Source: Candidatus Woesearchaeota archaeon (GTDB lineage: Archaea; Nanobdellota; Nanobdellia; Woesearchaeales; SM23-78). From it: DNA of 14,805 nucleotides. The position numbers and the translations under genes were made by a program. The notes under the pieces are model-generated. The model was not told the DNA's origin and ran no database searches. It worked only from the letters and a program-made list of their open reading frames with translations. This document shows, piece after piece, positions 1 to 5,530 of the stretch. Each line of letters begins with the position of its first letter. Position 1 is the first letter of the stretch. The stretch spans positions 1 to 14,805 of the forward strand of contig JAFGBP010000005.1 in the NCBI GenBank assembly GCA_016933095.1, read 5' to 3'.

Positions 1-2
1 AA

Positions 3-971
3 TACTCCGAACTGCGCAGGAAACTCCAGCCAAAAACAGAAAAGCTCTCAGAAACTAATCTTAGCCAGATAACCACATTCTTAAACCAGACAAGCCCAGA
101 TGGGCATAGGCTACTAAATGACCTGGCGAAATTCAAGCAAGTCAGAACAGAAATAATCTCACTAGGATTCCAACCGCCACAAGACCTGATGCCAGAAATC
201 GGCATCGACGAGTCTGGAAAACTAATTCCGGTAGCCTCGCTAACTCAGGGTTCTGTTCGTATCGCAGACGTAAATGGCAAGTACATAACAATAGAAGGAA
301 TAACATGCGTCGACGCTCAAGGCAACCCCATCGAGAGCTATGACTCCTTGCAGGTACGAACAGACGTCGAAAGAGCAGCAGACGGCAAACACATAAGCTT
401 CACACCATACCAAGCAACAACACACTTCGAAAAACAAAACAACGGCTTATTCCTGCCAAGCCCAGCACTCACCTGCAACATCCTGGCAACGCTTTACGCA
501 AACAAGAGCGACCAAGAACTAAACAAAATCCTGATGCAATACAAAGACCATGGCGCAGGATGGGGATGGCAAGGCCAGAATGGAATGGTCGACTGGGGAA
601 GAGAACAAATCATCCAATACCCAAACAGAGAAGATTACACAAGAGCTGGCGGTAACACAGACATAAACACCCAAAGACAAAGAAAAACACCTAGATTCCA
701 CAACCAAGGATTTAATGACTCACGGTTGGACAATGCTCTTAAGAACGAGAACTATAAAGAATTCATGCAAAGCCTAACAGGCTTGCCCAATCCGGATGTC
801 ATGGTAGAGATAGGCGAATACTTCGGAAAAACAGCCAAAAGCCGGGTCAGCTCCAGCAAAGAAAAGAGGGCGGTCTGGCTCGGTTACTACCTTGGCGACT
901 TCGACATCTATGCCAGCCTCAACCTGGACTATAGCATCGCCGCTCGTGGGGTACGTATAAGCCCGCGCTAG
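3..971 (+). CDS. DGR target protein with C-terminal variable lectin-like domain (5' partial)
   Basis: The frame is open from base 3 with no stop, so the ATG at 189 is probably internal and the start lies outside the window. At least 322 codons are visible. The C-terminal part has the aromatic and Gly/Trp-rich look of DGR targets (GAGWGWQGQNGMVDWGR) and ends RAVWLG...AARGVRISPR, the usual closing strand of a DGR C-type-lectin fold. The VR covers the last 35 codons apart from a short constant tail. The likely role is a displayed or secreted binding protein whose ligand contacts are shuffled. No signal peptide or anchor can be judged without the N-terminus. The assignment rests on the VR/TR pair; the lectin fold is inferred from family precedent and the ending motif. 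Confidence 0.9.
   Translation, partial: YSELRRKLQPKTEKLSETNLSQITTFLNQTSPDGHRLLNDLAKFKQVRTEIISLGFQPPQDLMPEIGIDESGKLIPVASLTQGSVRIADVNGKYITIEGITCVDAQGNPIESYDSLQVRTDVERAADGKHISFTPYQATTHFEKQNNGLFLPSPALTCNILATLYANKSDQELNKILMQYKDHGAGWGWQGQNGMVDWGREQIIQYPNREDYTRAGGNTDINTQRQRKTPRFHNQGFNDSRLDNALKNENYKEFMQSLTGLPNPDVMVEIGEYFGKTAKSRVSSSKEKRAVWLGYYLGDFDIYASLNLDYSIAARGVRISPR
866..953 (+). repeat. DGR variable repeat (VR)
   Basis: This 88-base stretch at the 3' end of the target gene aligns without gaps to the template at 1174-1261. Eighteen positions differ and 17 of these are template adenines: nine to G, six to T and two to C. The first 20 bases and the GC-rich block at 939-949 are identical. The last two A/G differences (950, 951) lie at the 3' edge and may instead reflect an IMH/IMH* difference. 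Compared codon by codon with the template, all adenine changes alter the amino acid except CTA to CTG at 924-926 and GGA to GGG at 948-950. Confidence 0.96.
936..953 (+). promoter_or_regulatory. Probable IMH region (initiation of mutagenic homing)
   Basis: The 3' end of the VR contains the GC-rich stretch shared with the template (CGCCGCTCGTGG at 938-949, matching 1246-1257), after which the copies diverge. In characterised DGRs cDNA synthesis and target priming begin at such a block, and small differences between IMH and IMH* fix the direction of information flow. Here two G residues (950, 951) replace template A residues just before similarity ends. The exact limits are inferred. Confidence 0.55.
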
Positions 972-986
972 CGGGCGCGCCGCCCG
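961..986 (+). promoter_or_regulatory. GC-rich hairpin/cruciform just after the VR
   Basis: GCCCGC at 961-966 and GCGGGC at 971-976 form a perfect 6-bp stem with the tetraloop GCTA. The target's stop codon TAG (969-971) lies across loop and stem. An alternative stem pairs CGGGCG (972-977) with CGCCCG (981-986). In the Bordetella phage DGR a short-loop hairpin just downstream of the VR is needed for efficient target recognition; position and shape match here. A transcription terminator is the alternative, but no T run follows. Confidence 0.65.
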
Positions 987-1001
987 AAAAAATCGAAATT
1001 G

Positions 1002-1010
1002 TTTTAAAAT
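1002..1010 (+). promoter_or_regulatory. Possible TATA box between VR and TR
   Basis: TTTTAAAAT is an AT-rich TATA-like element 30 bases after the target stop. It might drive a transcript containing the template RNA and RT, but no BRE is clear and the element at 1111 is better placed. Confidence 0.3.
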
Positions 1011-1110
1011 ACCATGTTTCTGTATTTTTGTCCTCGTTTTGCCTTCCCTATTGGCGGGAGCAGCACGCTGGGCTACACGTCCCTCCATCGTGGCCATTAC
1101 ATTTTGGGGC

Positions 1111-1118
1111 TATAAAAT
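1111..1118 (+). promoter_or_regulatory. TATA box for template RNA / RT
   Basis: TATAAAAT follows a GGGGC stretch. An archaeal start site about 26 bases downstream would fall near 1140, some 30 bases before the template repeat, giving an RNA that begins with a short leader, carries the TR and runs into the RT gene. Promoter function is inferred from sequence and spacing only. Confidence 0.5.
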
Positions 1119-1173
1119 ACAGCCGCAACAGAGATGAAGCGACGGTGAGCTTAAAGATGAAGGAGCTACAGTT

Positions 1174-1261
1174 GAGGGCGGTCTGGCTCGGTTGCAACAA
1201 TGACAACTTCAACATCAATACCAACAACAACCTAGACAATAACAACGCCGCTCGTGGAATA
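1174..1261 (+). repeat. DGR template repeat (TR)
   Basis: This is the non-coding donor copy of the VR. It has 31 adenines in 88 bases, largely as AAC/AAT triplets in the VR reading frame (11 AAY codons). AAY codons can mutate at the adenines to many amino acids without ever giving a stop, a usual design feature of DGR templates. Read in the VR frame it gives RAVWLGCNNDNFNI, then an Asn-rich run, then AARG. Only one non-adenine position differs from the VR (G1194 against A886). It lies in the leader region of the RT transcript. Confidence 0.96.
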
Positions 1262-1339
1262 ACCCAGCACAACAACGAGGACAAATTAATTCTCCTGAAA
1301 AAGATAATATGATACGCCACAACAAAAAAGATAAGCGAC

Positions 1340-2503
1340 ATGATCCAAACAAGCGACTTATATGACCAACTTTGCACATACAAGAACCTGGAACTAGCAT
1401 GGCAAAAAGCCAGAAAACACAAGACCCTCAAACCATACGTAATCGAATTCGAGAAAAACCTAAAATCCAACCTCGCAACGCTCCAGACAGAGCTGCTTCT
1501 CTTCTCATGCAGACCCAAACCGTTGAAAACATTCATCCTGCGAGACCCGAAAACCCGGGTCATCAGCAAATCCGACTTCAGAGACCGTGTCGTCCATCAT
1601 GCTATCTGCAACATAATCGACCCATTGTTCGAAAAGACGTTCATTCATGACAGCTACGCCAACAGGAAAAGAAAAGGAGTTCTCAAAGCAATCGCAAGAT
1701 TCGACAAATTCAAAAGAAAAGCATCAAAAAACAGCACAAGAGCCTACTTTATCCTGAAAGCAGACATAAAACACTACTTCGACAACGTAGACCACCAGAC
1801 ACTCATCACGATTCTAAGAAAGAAAATCCCAGACGCGCGACTAATAAGACTAATTGAAATCATCCTCTCCAACCACAAGACAGCCCGGCCGGGCAGAGGT
1901 ATGCCTCTTGGCAACCTCACAAGTCAGTTCTTCGCAAACGTCTACCTCAACGAGCTTGACAGATATGTAAAACACACGCTAAAAGCCAAATATTACATCC
2001 GCTACGTTGACGACTTCGTAATTCTTGACCCATCCAAATGCCATCTTGAAGAACTCAGAACAAAAATCAACTTTTTCCTCAAAAACAACCTAATTCTTGA
2101 GTTGCACCCTGACAAATCAAAGATTCTGACAATAGAACGGGGCGTCACATTCCTTGGCTTTAGAAACTATTATTACCACAGGCTCTTAAAAAAATCAAAT
2201 ATCAGGAAAATAAGAAAGAAACTTATGAAAGCCAAACTAGAATATGAACTCAAACAGGCAAATTATGATGATGCGTATAACATTTTCGAGGGATGGAGTG
2301 CACACTCAAAAGCAGCCAACACATACAAGCTCAGAAAACAAACAACGAAGCTGTTTGAATGGCTTTTCCCGGGAAAAATTGCTGACAAAGAGATCAGCAA
2401 ATGGCTCAAGATTAAGCCTAATAATCAGGCCACATTTTTAAATCATTGCAGGGGTAGTGTCCGGCCAGAATTCCGGCGTATTCTGCGTTTTCCGGGCGCG
2501 TGA
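1340..2503 (+). CDS. DGR reverse transcriptase
   Basis: This 387-residue RNA-directed DNA polymerase copies the template RNA with adenine-directed errors. Fingers/palm motifs are in order: ILRDPKTRVIS near 66-76, the first catalytic Asp at D142 in LKADIKHYFDNVDH (139-152), motif 4 GMPLGNLTSQ at 187-196, the catalytic YVDD at 222-225, and HPDK-FLGF at 256-274. The Leu-Gly...Ser-Gln form of motif 4, in place of QGxxxSP of group II intron RTs, is the DGR signature. A basic thumb/C-terminal part follows; there is no maturase or HNH domain, arguing against a group II intron. The start at 1340 is the first ATG after an in-frame stop at 1310. The C-terminal tail (RGSVRPEFRRILRFPGA) has a different composition and may be read-through into flanking DNA. 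Confidence 0.95.
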   Translation: MIQTSDLYDQLCTYKNLELAWQKARKHKTLKPYVIEFEKNLKSNLATLQTELLLFSCRPKPLKTFILRDPKTRVISKSDFRDRVVHHAICNIIDPLFEKTFIHDSYANRKRKGVLKAIARFDKFKRKASKNSTRAYFILKADIKHYFDNVDHQTLITILRKKIPDARLIRLIEIILSNHKTARPGRGMPLGNLTSQFFANVYLNELDRYVKHTLKAKYYIRYVDDFVILDPSKCHLEELRTKINFFLKNNLILELHPDKSKILTIERGVTFLGFRNYYYHRLLKKSNIRKIRKKLMKAKLEYELKQANYDDAYNIFEGWSAHSKAANTYKLRKQTTKLFEWLFPGKIADKEISKWLKIKPNNQATFLNHCRGSVRPEFRRILRFPGA

Positions 2504-2517
2504 AGACTTGAGGTCTT
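2503..2517 (+). terminator. Small hairpin after the RT gene
   Basis: AAGAC (2503-2507) and GTCTT (2513-2517) pair around a 5-base loop directly at the RT stop codon. No clear T run follows, so a terminator role is only a guess. Confidence 0.25.
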
Positions 2518-2540
2518 GCCTGAATATATCTATATAGCTC

Positions 2541-2648
2541 AACTGCATAATCGCGCCTCCCGAACACCCTGCCTGCGCAGGACTGCCAGAAGAGCCCGAA
2601 GACCTGGCAGAACGGTTAGAAGAGAGAATCAAGGAGATAGACCATTAA
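2541..2648 (+). pseudogene. Possible C-terminal remnant of a gene
   Basis: A short open stretch without ATG ends at TAA (2646-2648) and closes with LPEEPEDLAERLEERIKEID, an acidic amphipathic helix that looks like the real end of a soluble protein. The preceding residues are not protein-like. It may be the tail of a host gene cut by insertion of the DGR island, or chance. A 7-bp inverted repeat (2583-2589 with 2604-2610) overlaps it. No family is recognised. Confidence 0.25.
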
Positions 2649-2712
2649 GGCAAGCATGCATCATCTGGCAGACAGCCCAATAGAATGTAGAAAATATGCA
2701 TCGGCCGGCAAA

Positions 2713-2730
2713 CAGAAGCTTCGGCTTCTG
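2713..2730. terminator. Perfect 7-bp hairpin with TTCG loop
   Basis: CAGAAGC and GCTTCTG enclose the loop TTCG (2720-2723), an especially stable RNA tetraloop on the plus strand. It lies in the 258-base gap between the RT and the tRNA. It could end transcription or mark a junction; function is not known. Confidence 0.35.
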
Positions 2731-2741
2731 GGCCGTCCTTC

Positions 2742-2765
2742 CGCATTTTGCTGCGGCAAAATGCG
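2742..2765 (-). repeat. 10-bp inverted repeat overlapping the tRNA 3' end
   Basis: CGCATTTTGC (2742-2751) and GCAAAATGCG (2756-2765) pair perfectly around a 4-base loop. One arm includes the last four bases of the tRNA gene. On the minus strand the tRNA is followed directly by TTTT, an archaeal-type termination signal. The palindrome could act in 3' processing or termination, or be part of an integrase site. Confidence 0.5.
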
Positions 2766-2874
2766 TCGGCCGGGAATCGAACCCGGTCCATCGGCTCTCG
2801 TCAACGAAGTTGGCGAGTTCAAGATCGCCATCTTGTTATGGAAGGCCAAGATCATACCAGTAGACCACCGACGC
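2762..2874 (-). tRNA. tRNA-Gly(UCC) with a BHB intron
   Basis: Reading the minus strand, acceptor GCGTCGG (2874-2868) pairs with CCGACGC (2769-2763), discriminator A is at 2762, and CCA is not encoded. The D-loop contains GG at 2858-2857, and the T arm CCGGG-TTCGATT-CCCGG ends at 2770. Anticodon TCC is at 2842-2840 in the loop CTTCCA|A, with anticodon stem TTGGC/GCCGA. The mature molecule is 71 bases once a 42-base intron (2838-2797) after position 37 is removed. The gene's 3' end points toward the DGR. Confidence 0.95.
2797..2838 (-). other. tRNA intron at position 37/38, bulge-helix-bulge
   Basis: The intron folds into a long hairpin: AAC/GTT, then AAG/CTT with one bulged C, then TGGCG/CGCCA closing a 10-base loop. 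Around the splice points a 3-base bulge (CA|T) and a second one (AG|A) flank a 4-bp helix formed by anticodon-loop CTTC with intron GACG, with one T-C mismatch. This matches a slightly relaxed archaeal splicing motif for the tRNA endonuclease and fixes both splice sites. Confidence 0.85.
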
Positions 2875-2901
2875 GGTATTCTCTACCGAAAAAGAACGGG
2901 G

Positions 2902-2909
2902 TTTAAATA
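2902..2909 (-). promoter_or_regulatory. TATA box of the tRNA-Gly gene
   Basis: TATTTAAA on the minus strand lies about 31 bases before the tRNA 5' end, giving a predicted leader of a few bases. It lies in the gap after the GGDEF gene, so the tRNA has its own promoter. Confidence 0.6.
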
Positions 2910-2930
2910 GGTTGCTATTTCAAGACAGGG

Positions 2931-4010
2931 CTAGTTAGCTACAGAATATACCCTTGGCTCGCTTGATCCTGAAGGATATCCTGCAACACCATATCCGGAA
3001 CCTTTTATTTCTTTCTCTTCCCGGTACCTCTTTGCCTCATACATTGCAGTATCTGCACTGTCGATCAGCGCATCGATATTATCTACAGCACATGGCTCAG
3101 GAAATGTCGCCACGCCTGCAGAGAAGCCGAGGGAGATGTATTCTGGAGCGTTTACCTTATTCGTGATGTCAATAGATGAAAGCCCTGCACAGATCTGTTG
3201 GGCCCTTTTCAGTATATCTATGTGCTGGTGCGGACCGTAGAACTTGACAATAAACTCGTCTCCGCCGTACCTTCCGATCTCATCTGGATACCTGATCATG
3301 CTGTGAAGCTCTTCACCGATGGCTCTTAAGACAAGGTCTGTTTTGACGTGTCCGAGTATCTTGTCGTTCAAGAGTTTCATGTTATCCAGATCCATGAAGA
3401 GCAGGGAGAGATAGTTTTTGGCTCGGGTATCGTCAGCCCCTCCACGCCCATGATCTCGGACTACCTGGTCGTATTCACGCTGTAAGATCTCTTTTAAAGG
3501 TCCTTTGAGAAGTGCTCCTGTAAGCCTGTCTTGCCTTCCGTGGAAGTTACCCAGGTGAACTGCAAGTCTCTTGTCGAATCCCTCGCTTGACACCAATGGC
3601 GATGGTATGGAATCCGAAACTGGTTTCTCCCTGACAATCCGGTCTCTTGTGCCTATATTGTATTGGGCACGTACAGTTGTGGGTTCAAACAATAGTACAG
3701 AACTGGATTGAAAGTCAGGCATTCTTAATAGGGCGTCAAGCTCTTTTTCTCTCTTCTCGTCAATCTGGTTTTTGGACTGATTGAGCCCGAGGTCATAGAG
3801 AACTAGGTCTATCCTGTCATTTTGTGTAATGGGACTTACTTGGGATAAGCTTCCTGCTTGGTGGGTTAAGTATTGGAAGTCCAAGGAATTCTTTGTGAAT
3901 TCTCTCAGTGACTCCTCCACAGCCTGTTTTAGATTCGTATCTGGACTGGCGACTAGGATGTTGCTTGCTATCTTTGATTTCGCATTTTGTTTTTTTTCAA
4001 CAGTACTCAT
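2931..4010 (-). CDS. Receiver-like + GGDEF diguanylate cyclase
   Basis: This 359-residue protein is a likely c-di-GMP synthase. The N-terminal 18-140 looks like a degenerate response-regulator receiver: a beta strand NILVASPD, a candidate acceptor D73 in LVLYDLGL, and the conserved-type Lys-Pro at 129-130. The cyclase half begins at DRLTGALLKG (161-170), then FMDLDNMKLLND (205-216) with metal-binding D207 and guanine-binding N215, and an intact GGDEF at 249-253. R240-Y-P-D243 lies exactly five residues before GGDEF, the position of the inhibitory I-site. The ending SADTAMYEAKRY (318-329) is typical. No membrane segment is present, so it should be cytoplasmic. GGDEF proteins are common in bacteria and scarce in archaea, suggesting transfer. 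No EAL or HD-GYP partner is in the window. Confidence 0.9.
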   Translation of the reverse strand: MSTVEKKQNAKSKIASNILVASPDTNLKQAVEESLREFTKNSLDFQYLTHQAGSLSQVSPITQNDRIDLVLYDLGLNQSKNQIDEKREKELDALLRMPDFQSSSVLLFEPTTVRAQYNIGTRDRIVREKPVSDSIPSPLVSSEGFDKRLAVHLGNFHGRQDRLTGALLKGPLKEILQREYDQVVRDHGRGGADDTRAKNYLSLLFMDLDNMKLLNDKILGHVKTDLVLRAIGEELHSMIRYPDEIGRYGGDEFIVKFYGPHQHIDILKRAQQICAGLSSIDITNKVNAPEYISLGFSAGVATFPEPCAVDNIDALIDSADTAMYEAKRYREEKEIKGSGYGVAGYPSGSSEPRVYSVAN

Positions 4011-4019
4011 CGTATTTAC

Positions 4020-4046
4020 TTCACAGTAGTGAAATTCATTTAAAAA
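4020..4046 (-). promoter_or_regulatory. Promoter and palindrome upstream of the GGDEF gene
   Basis: On the minus strand a TATA-like element covers 4038-4046, predicting a start near 4015 and an almost leaderless mRNA from the ATG at 4010. The palindrome TTCAC-AGTA-GTGAA (4020-4033) lies between TATA box and start, where a repressor would block transcription. Operator function is inferred from position and symmetry. Confidence 0.4.
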
Positions 4047-4059
4047 GCTTTCGCTTTTT
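4042..4059. repeat. 7-bp inverted repeat in the divergent promoter region
   Basis: AAAAAGC (4042-4048) and GCTTTTT (4053-4059) form a perfect palindrome with loop TTTC. It overlaps the TATA-like element of the GGDEF gene and lies about 25 bases from that of srp54. It may be regulatory or simply AT-rich promoter sequence. Confidence 0.35.
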
Positions 4060-4081
4060 CGACCTAAAACAAGACAGAAAC

Positions 4082-4090
4082 CTTTTAAAG
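4082..4090 (+). promoter_or_regulatory. TATA box of srp54
   Basis: CTTTTAAAG is centred 26 bases before the ATG at 4112, so the mRNA is predicted to be leaderless. No Shine-Dalgarno sequence precedes the start. Confidence 0.6.
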
Positions 4091-4111
4091 CCCCTTAGCT
4101 AACCCATCCAA

Positions 4112-5473
4112 ATGGTACTTGAAAAGCTGGGAGAATCCCTGAAGAACACGCTCCGAAAGATAACAGGAGCCTCATTCGTTGACGAGAAGCTCGTGAACGA
4201 ACTAGTCAAGGACATCCAAAGGGCCCTCCTCCAAGGAGACGCGAACGTCAAGCTAGTCTTCGAGATCACCAGGAAAATCAAGGAGCGCGCCCTAAAAGAC
4301 GAGCCTCCAAAAGGCATCACGAGAAAAGAATTCCTCATAAAGATCGTGTACGACGAACTAGTCGACTTCCTGGGAGGCCCAGGCGCCAAGATCAGGATTG
4401 AAGGCAAGCCATTCAAGATAATGCTTGTCGGACTCTTCGGAAACGGAAAGACAACCACCGCCGGAAAGATCGGCAACTTCTACAAGAAGAGAGGCCTGAA
4501 AGTAGCGGCAATCCAGACCGACACCTGGAGACCGGCAGCTTACGAGCAGCTGGAGACCAACGCAAAGAGGGCAAACATCGACTTCTTCGGAAAGAAAGGC
4601 GCAAAGGACCCTGCAGAGATATACAAGGAGTTCGAGCCCCAGCTCAACGCCTACGACCTGGTCATAATAGACACTGCAGGCCGTGACGCACTAAACGACG
4701 AGCTCATAGAGGAGTTAAACAGCATAAACCAGGCAGTCAAGCCAAACGAGACCCTGCTAGTCATGAGCGCAGACGTAGGCCAGGCAGCAGAAGCCCAAGC
4801 CAAGAAATTCCACGACTCATGCAACGTCACAGGAGTCATAACCACTAAGATGGAAGGCACTGCAAAGGGTGGAGGAGCACTCATCGCCTGCGCCGTCACA
4901 GGGGCGCCAGTCAAGTTCATAGGAACAGGGGAGAAGACCGATGACTTCGAGGAGTTCAAGCCCGAAGGATTCGTCGGAAGGCTCCTTGGCATGGGAGACC
5001 TTGAAGCACTGCTCGACAAGGCAAAGGAAGCCATCACAGAAGAGGAAGCCCAGGACCTGGGCAGGAAGTTACTCAAGGGAGAGTTCAACCTACTCGACCT
5101 GTACGAGCAGATGAGCGCGCTCAAGAAGATGGGCCCCTTGGGAAAAGTCATGGAGATGATCCCTGGCATGAGCCAGATACAGATGCCCAAAGAAGCCCTG
5201 AAAGTCCAGGAGCAGAAGCTCGAGATATGGAGGCACATCATGGACTCCATGACGCAGGACGAGCTAGAAGACCCAGAGATCATGAGCAGCTCAAGGATCG
5301 ACCGCATAGCCTCAGGAAGCGGAGTCGAGGCCGCTGAAGTAAGAGGCCTACTGAAGCAGTACAAGCAATCGAAGAAACTCGTCAAGATGATGAAAGGAGC
5401 CGATTCTGAAAAAGGCATGCAGAAAGCCATGCAAAGGCTCCAGAAAGGCGGACGGGCAGGGTTCAAGTTCTAG
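4112..5473 (+). CDS. srp54: Signal recognition particle protein SRP54
   Basis: This is the GTPase of the signal recognition particle; it binds signal peptides and 7S RNA and delivers ribosomes to the membrane receptor FtsY. Its 453 residues match the usual archaeal length. The N domain covers about 1-95. The G domain has the P-loop GLFGNGKTTTAGK (107-119), DTWRPAAYEQL (137-147), DTAGR (187-191), TKMEGTAKGGGA (245-256) and GTGEKTDDFEEF (271-282). The M domain from about 320 has the Met-rich finger-loop area (MEMIPGMSQIQM) and a basic RNA-binding C-terminus. Oddity: the G4 motif reads TKMEG where most family members have TKxDG, so the guanine-contacting Asp is Glu. Identification is secure. Confidence 0.98.
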   Translation: MVLEKLGESLKNTLRKITGASFVDEKLVNELVKDIQRALLQGDANVKLVFEITRKIKERALKDEPPKGITRKEFLIKIVYDELVDFLGGPGAKIRIEGKPFKIMLVGLFGNGKTTTAGKIGNFYKKRGLKVAAIQTDTWRPAAYEQLETNAKRANIDFFGKKGAKDPAEIYKEFEPQLNAYDLVIIDTAGRDALNDELIEELNSINQAVKPNETLLVMSADVGQAAEAQAKKFHDSCNVTGVITTKMEGTAKGGGALIACAVTGAPVKFIGTGEKTDDFEEFKPEGFVGRLLGMGDLEALLDKAKEAITEEEAQDLGRKLLKGEFNLLDLYEQMSALKKMGPLGKVMEMIPGMSQIQMPKEALKVQEQKLEIWRHIMDSMTQDELEDPEIMSSSRIDRIASGSGVEAAEVRGLLKQYKQSKKLVKMMKGADSEKGMQKAMQRLQKGGRAGFKF

Positions 5474-5480
5474 AAAATCA

Positions 5481-5526
5481 TATAAACACGTGGCCAGTTC
5501 CATCCATAATATAATGTTGAAGGTGA
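5481..5526 (+). promoter_or_regulatory. TATA box and ribosome binding site of the 108-residue gene
   Basis: TATAAACA (5481-5488) predicts transcription from about 5511. AGGTGA (5521-5526) is a Shine-Dalgarno sequence four bases before the ATG at 5531. This supports a separate transcript for the small gene and fixes its start. Confidence 0.5.
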
Positions 5527-5530
5527 ACAA

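Larger units (their letters stand above)
3..2503 (+). mobile_element. Diversity-generating retroelement (target, VR, TR, RT)
   Basis: The cassette contains a target gene ending in a variable repeat, a non-coding template repeat about 220 bases downstream, and a reverse transcriptase starting 78 bases after the template, all on the same strand. The two repeats differ almost only where the template has adenine, the hallmark of mutagenic retrohoming. The RT has the SQ-type motif 4 of DGR enzymes. In known DGRs the template RNA is reverse transcribed with adenine misincorporation and the cDNA replaces the VR, diversifying a ligand-binding C-type-lectin domain. No Avd or HRDC accessory gene is visible between 971 and 2503. 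It could lie left of the window or be absent. The left limit is unknown because the target gene starts outside the window. Confidence 0.95.
2698..2776. repeat. Direct near-repeat of the tRNA 3' end
   Basis: GCATCGGCCGGCAA (2698-2711) matches GCGTCGGCCGGGAA (2763-2776, the tRNA 3' acceptor and T-stem) at 12 of 14 positions. Archaeal integrative elements often use the 3' part of tRNA genes as attachment sites and leave such partial copies. The short 65-base spacing means this pair alone cannot bound the DGR, so the reading as an att remnant is tentative. Confidence 0.35.

Noticed and set aside
1028..1312. 94-codon plus-strand frame covering the template repeat
   Set aside because: It is the non-coding TR read in a frame; the Asn-rich run comes from the AAY template codons. 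The start lies outside any ribosome binding context and the first part is not protein-like.
1048..1569. 173-codon minus-strand frame opposite TR and RT start
   Set aside because: It is antisense to the DGR template and RT N-terminus, with a hydrophobic composition caused by the complement of AAC-rich DNA.
1340..2503. Group II intron RT or retron RT
   Set aside because: Motif 4 is LGNLTSQ rather than QGxxxSP, there is no maturase or HNH domain, no intron ends are visible, and an adenine-mutated VR/TR pair lies beside it.
2656..2910. 84-codon plus-strand frame
   Set aside because: It runs antisense through the tRNA-Gly gene and its flanks; no start context or protein-like sequence.
4651..5466. 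271-codon minus-strand frame
   Set aside because: It is the antisense shadow of srp54, whose motifs are unmistakable.
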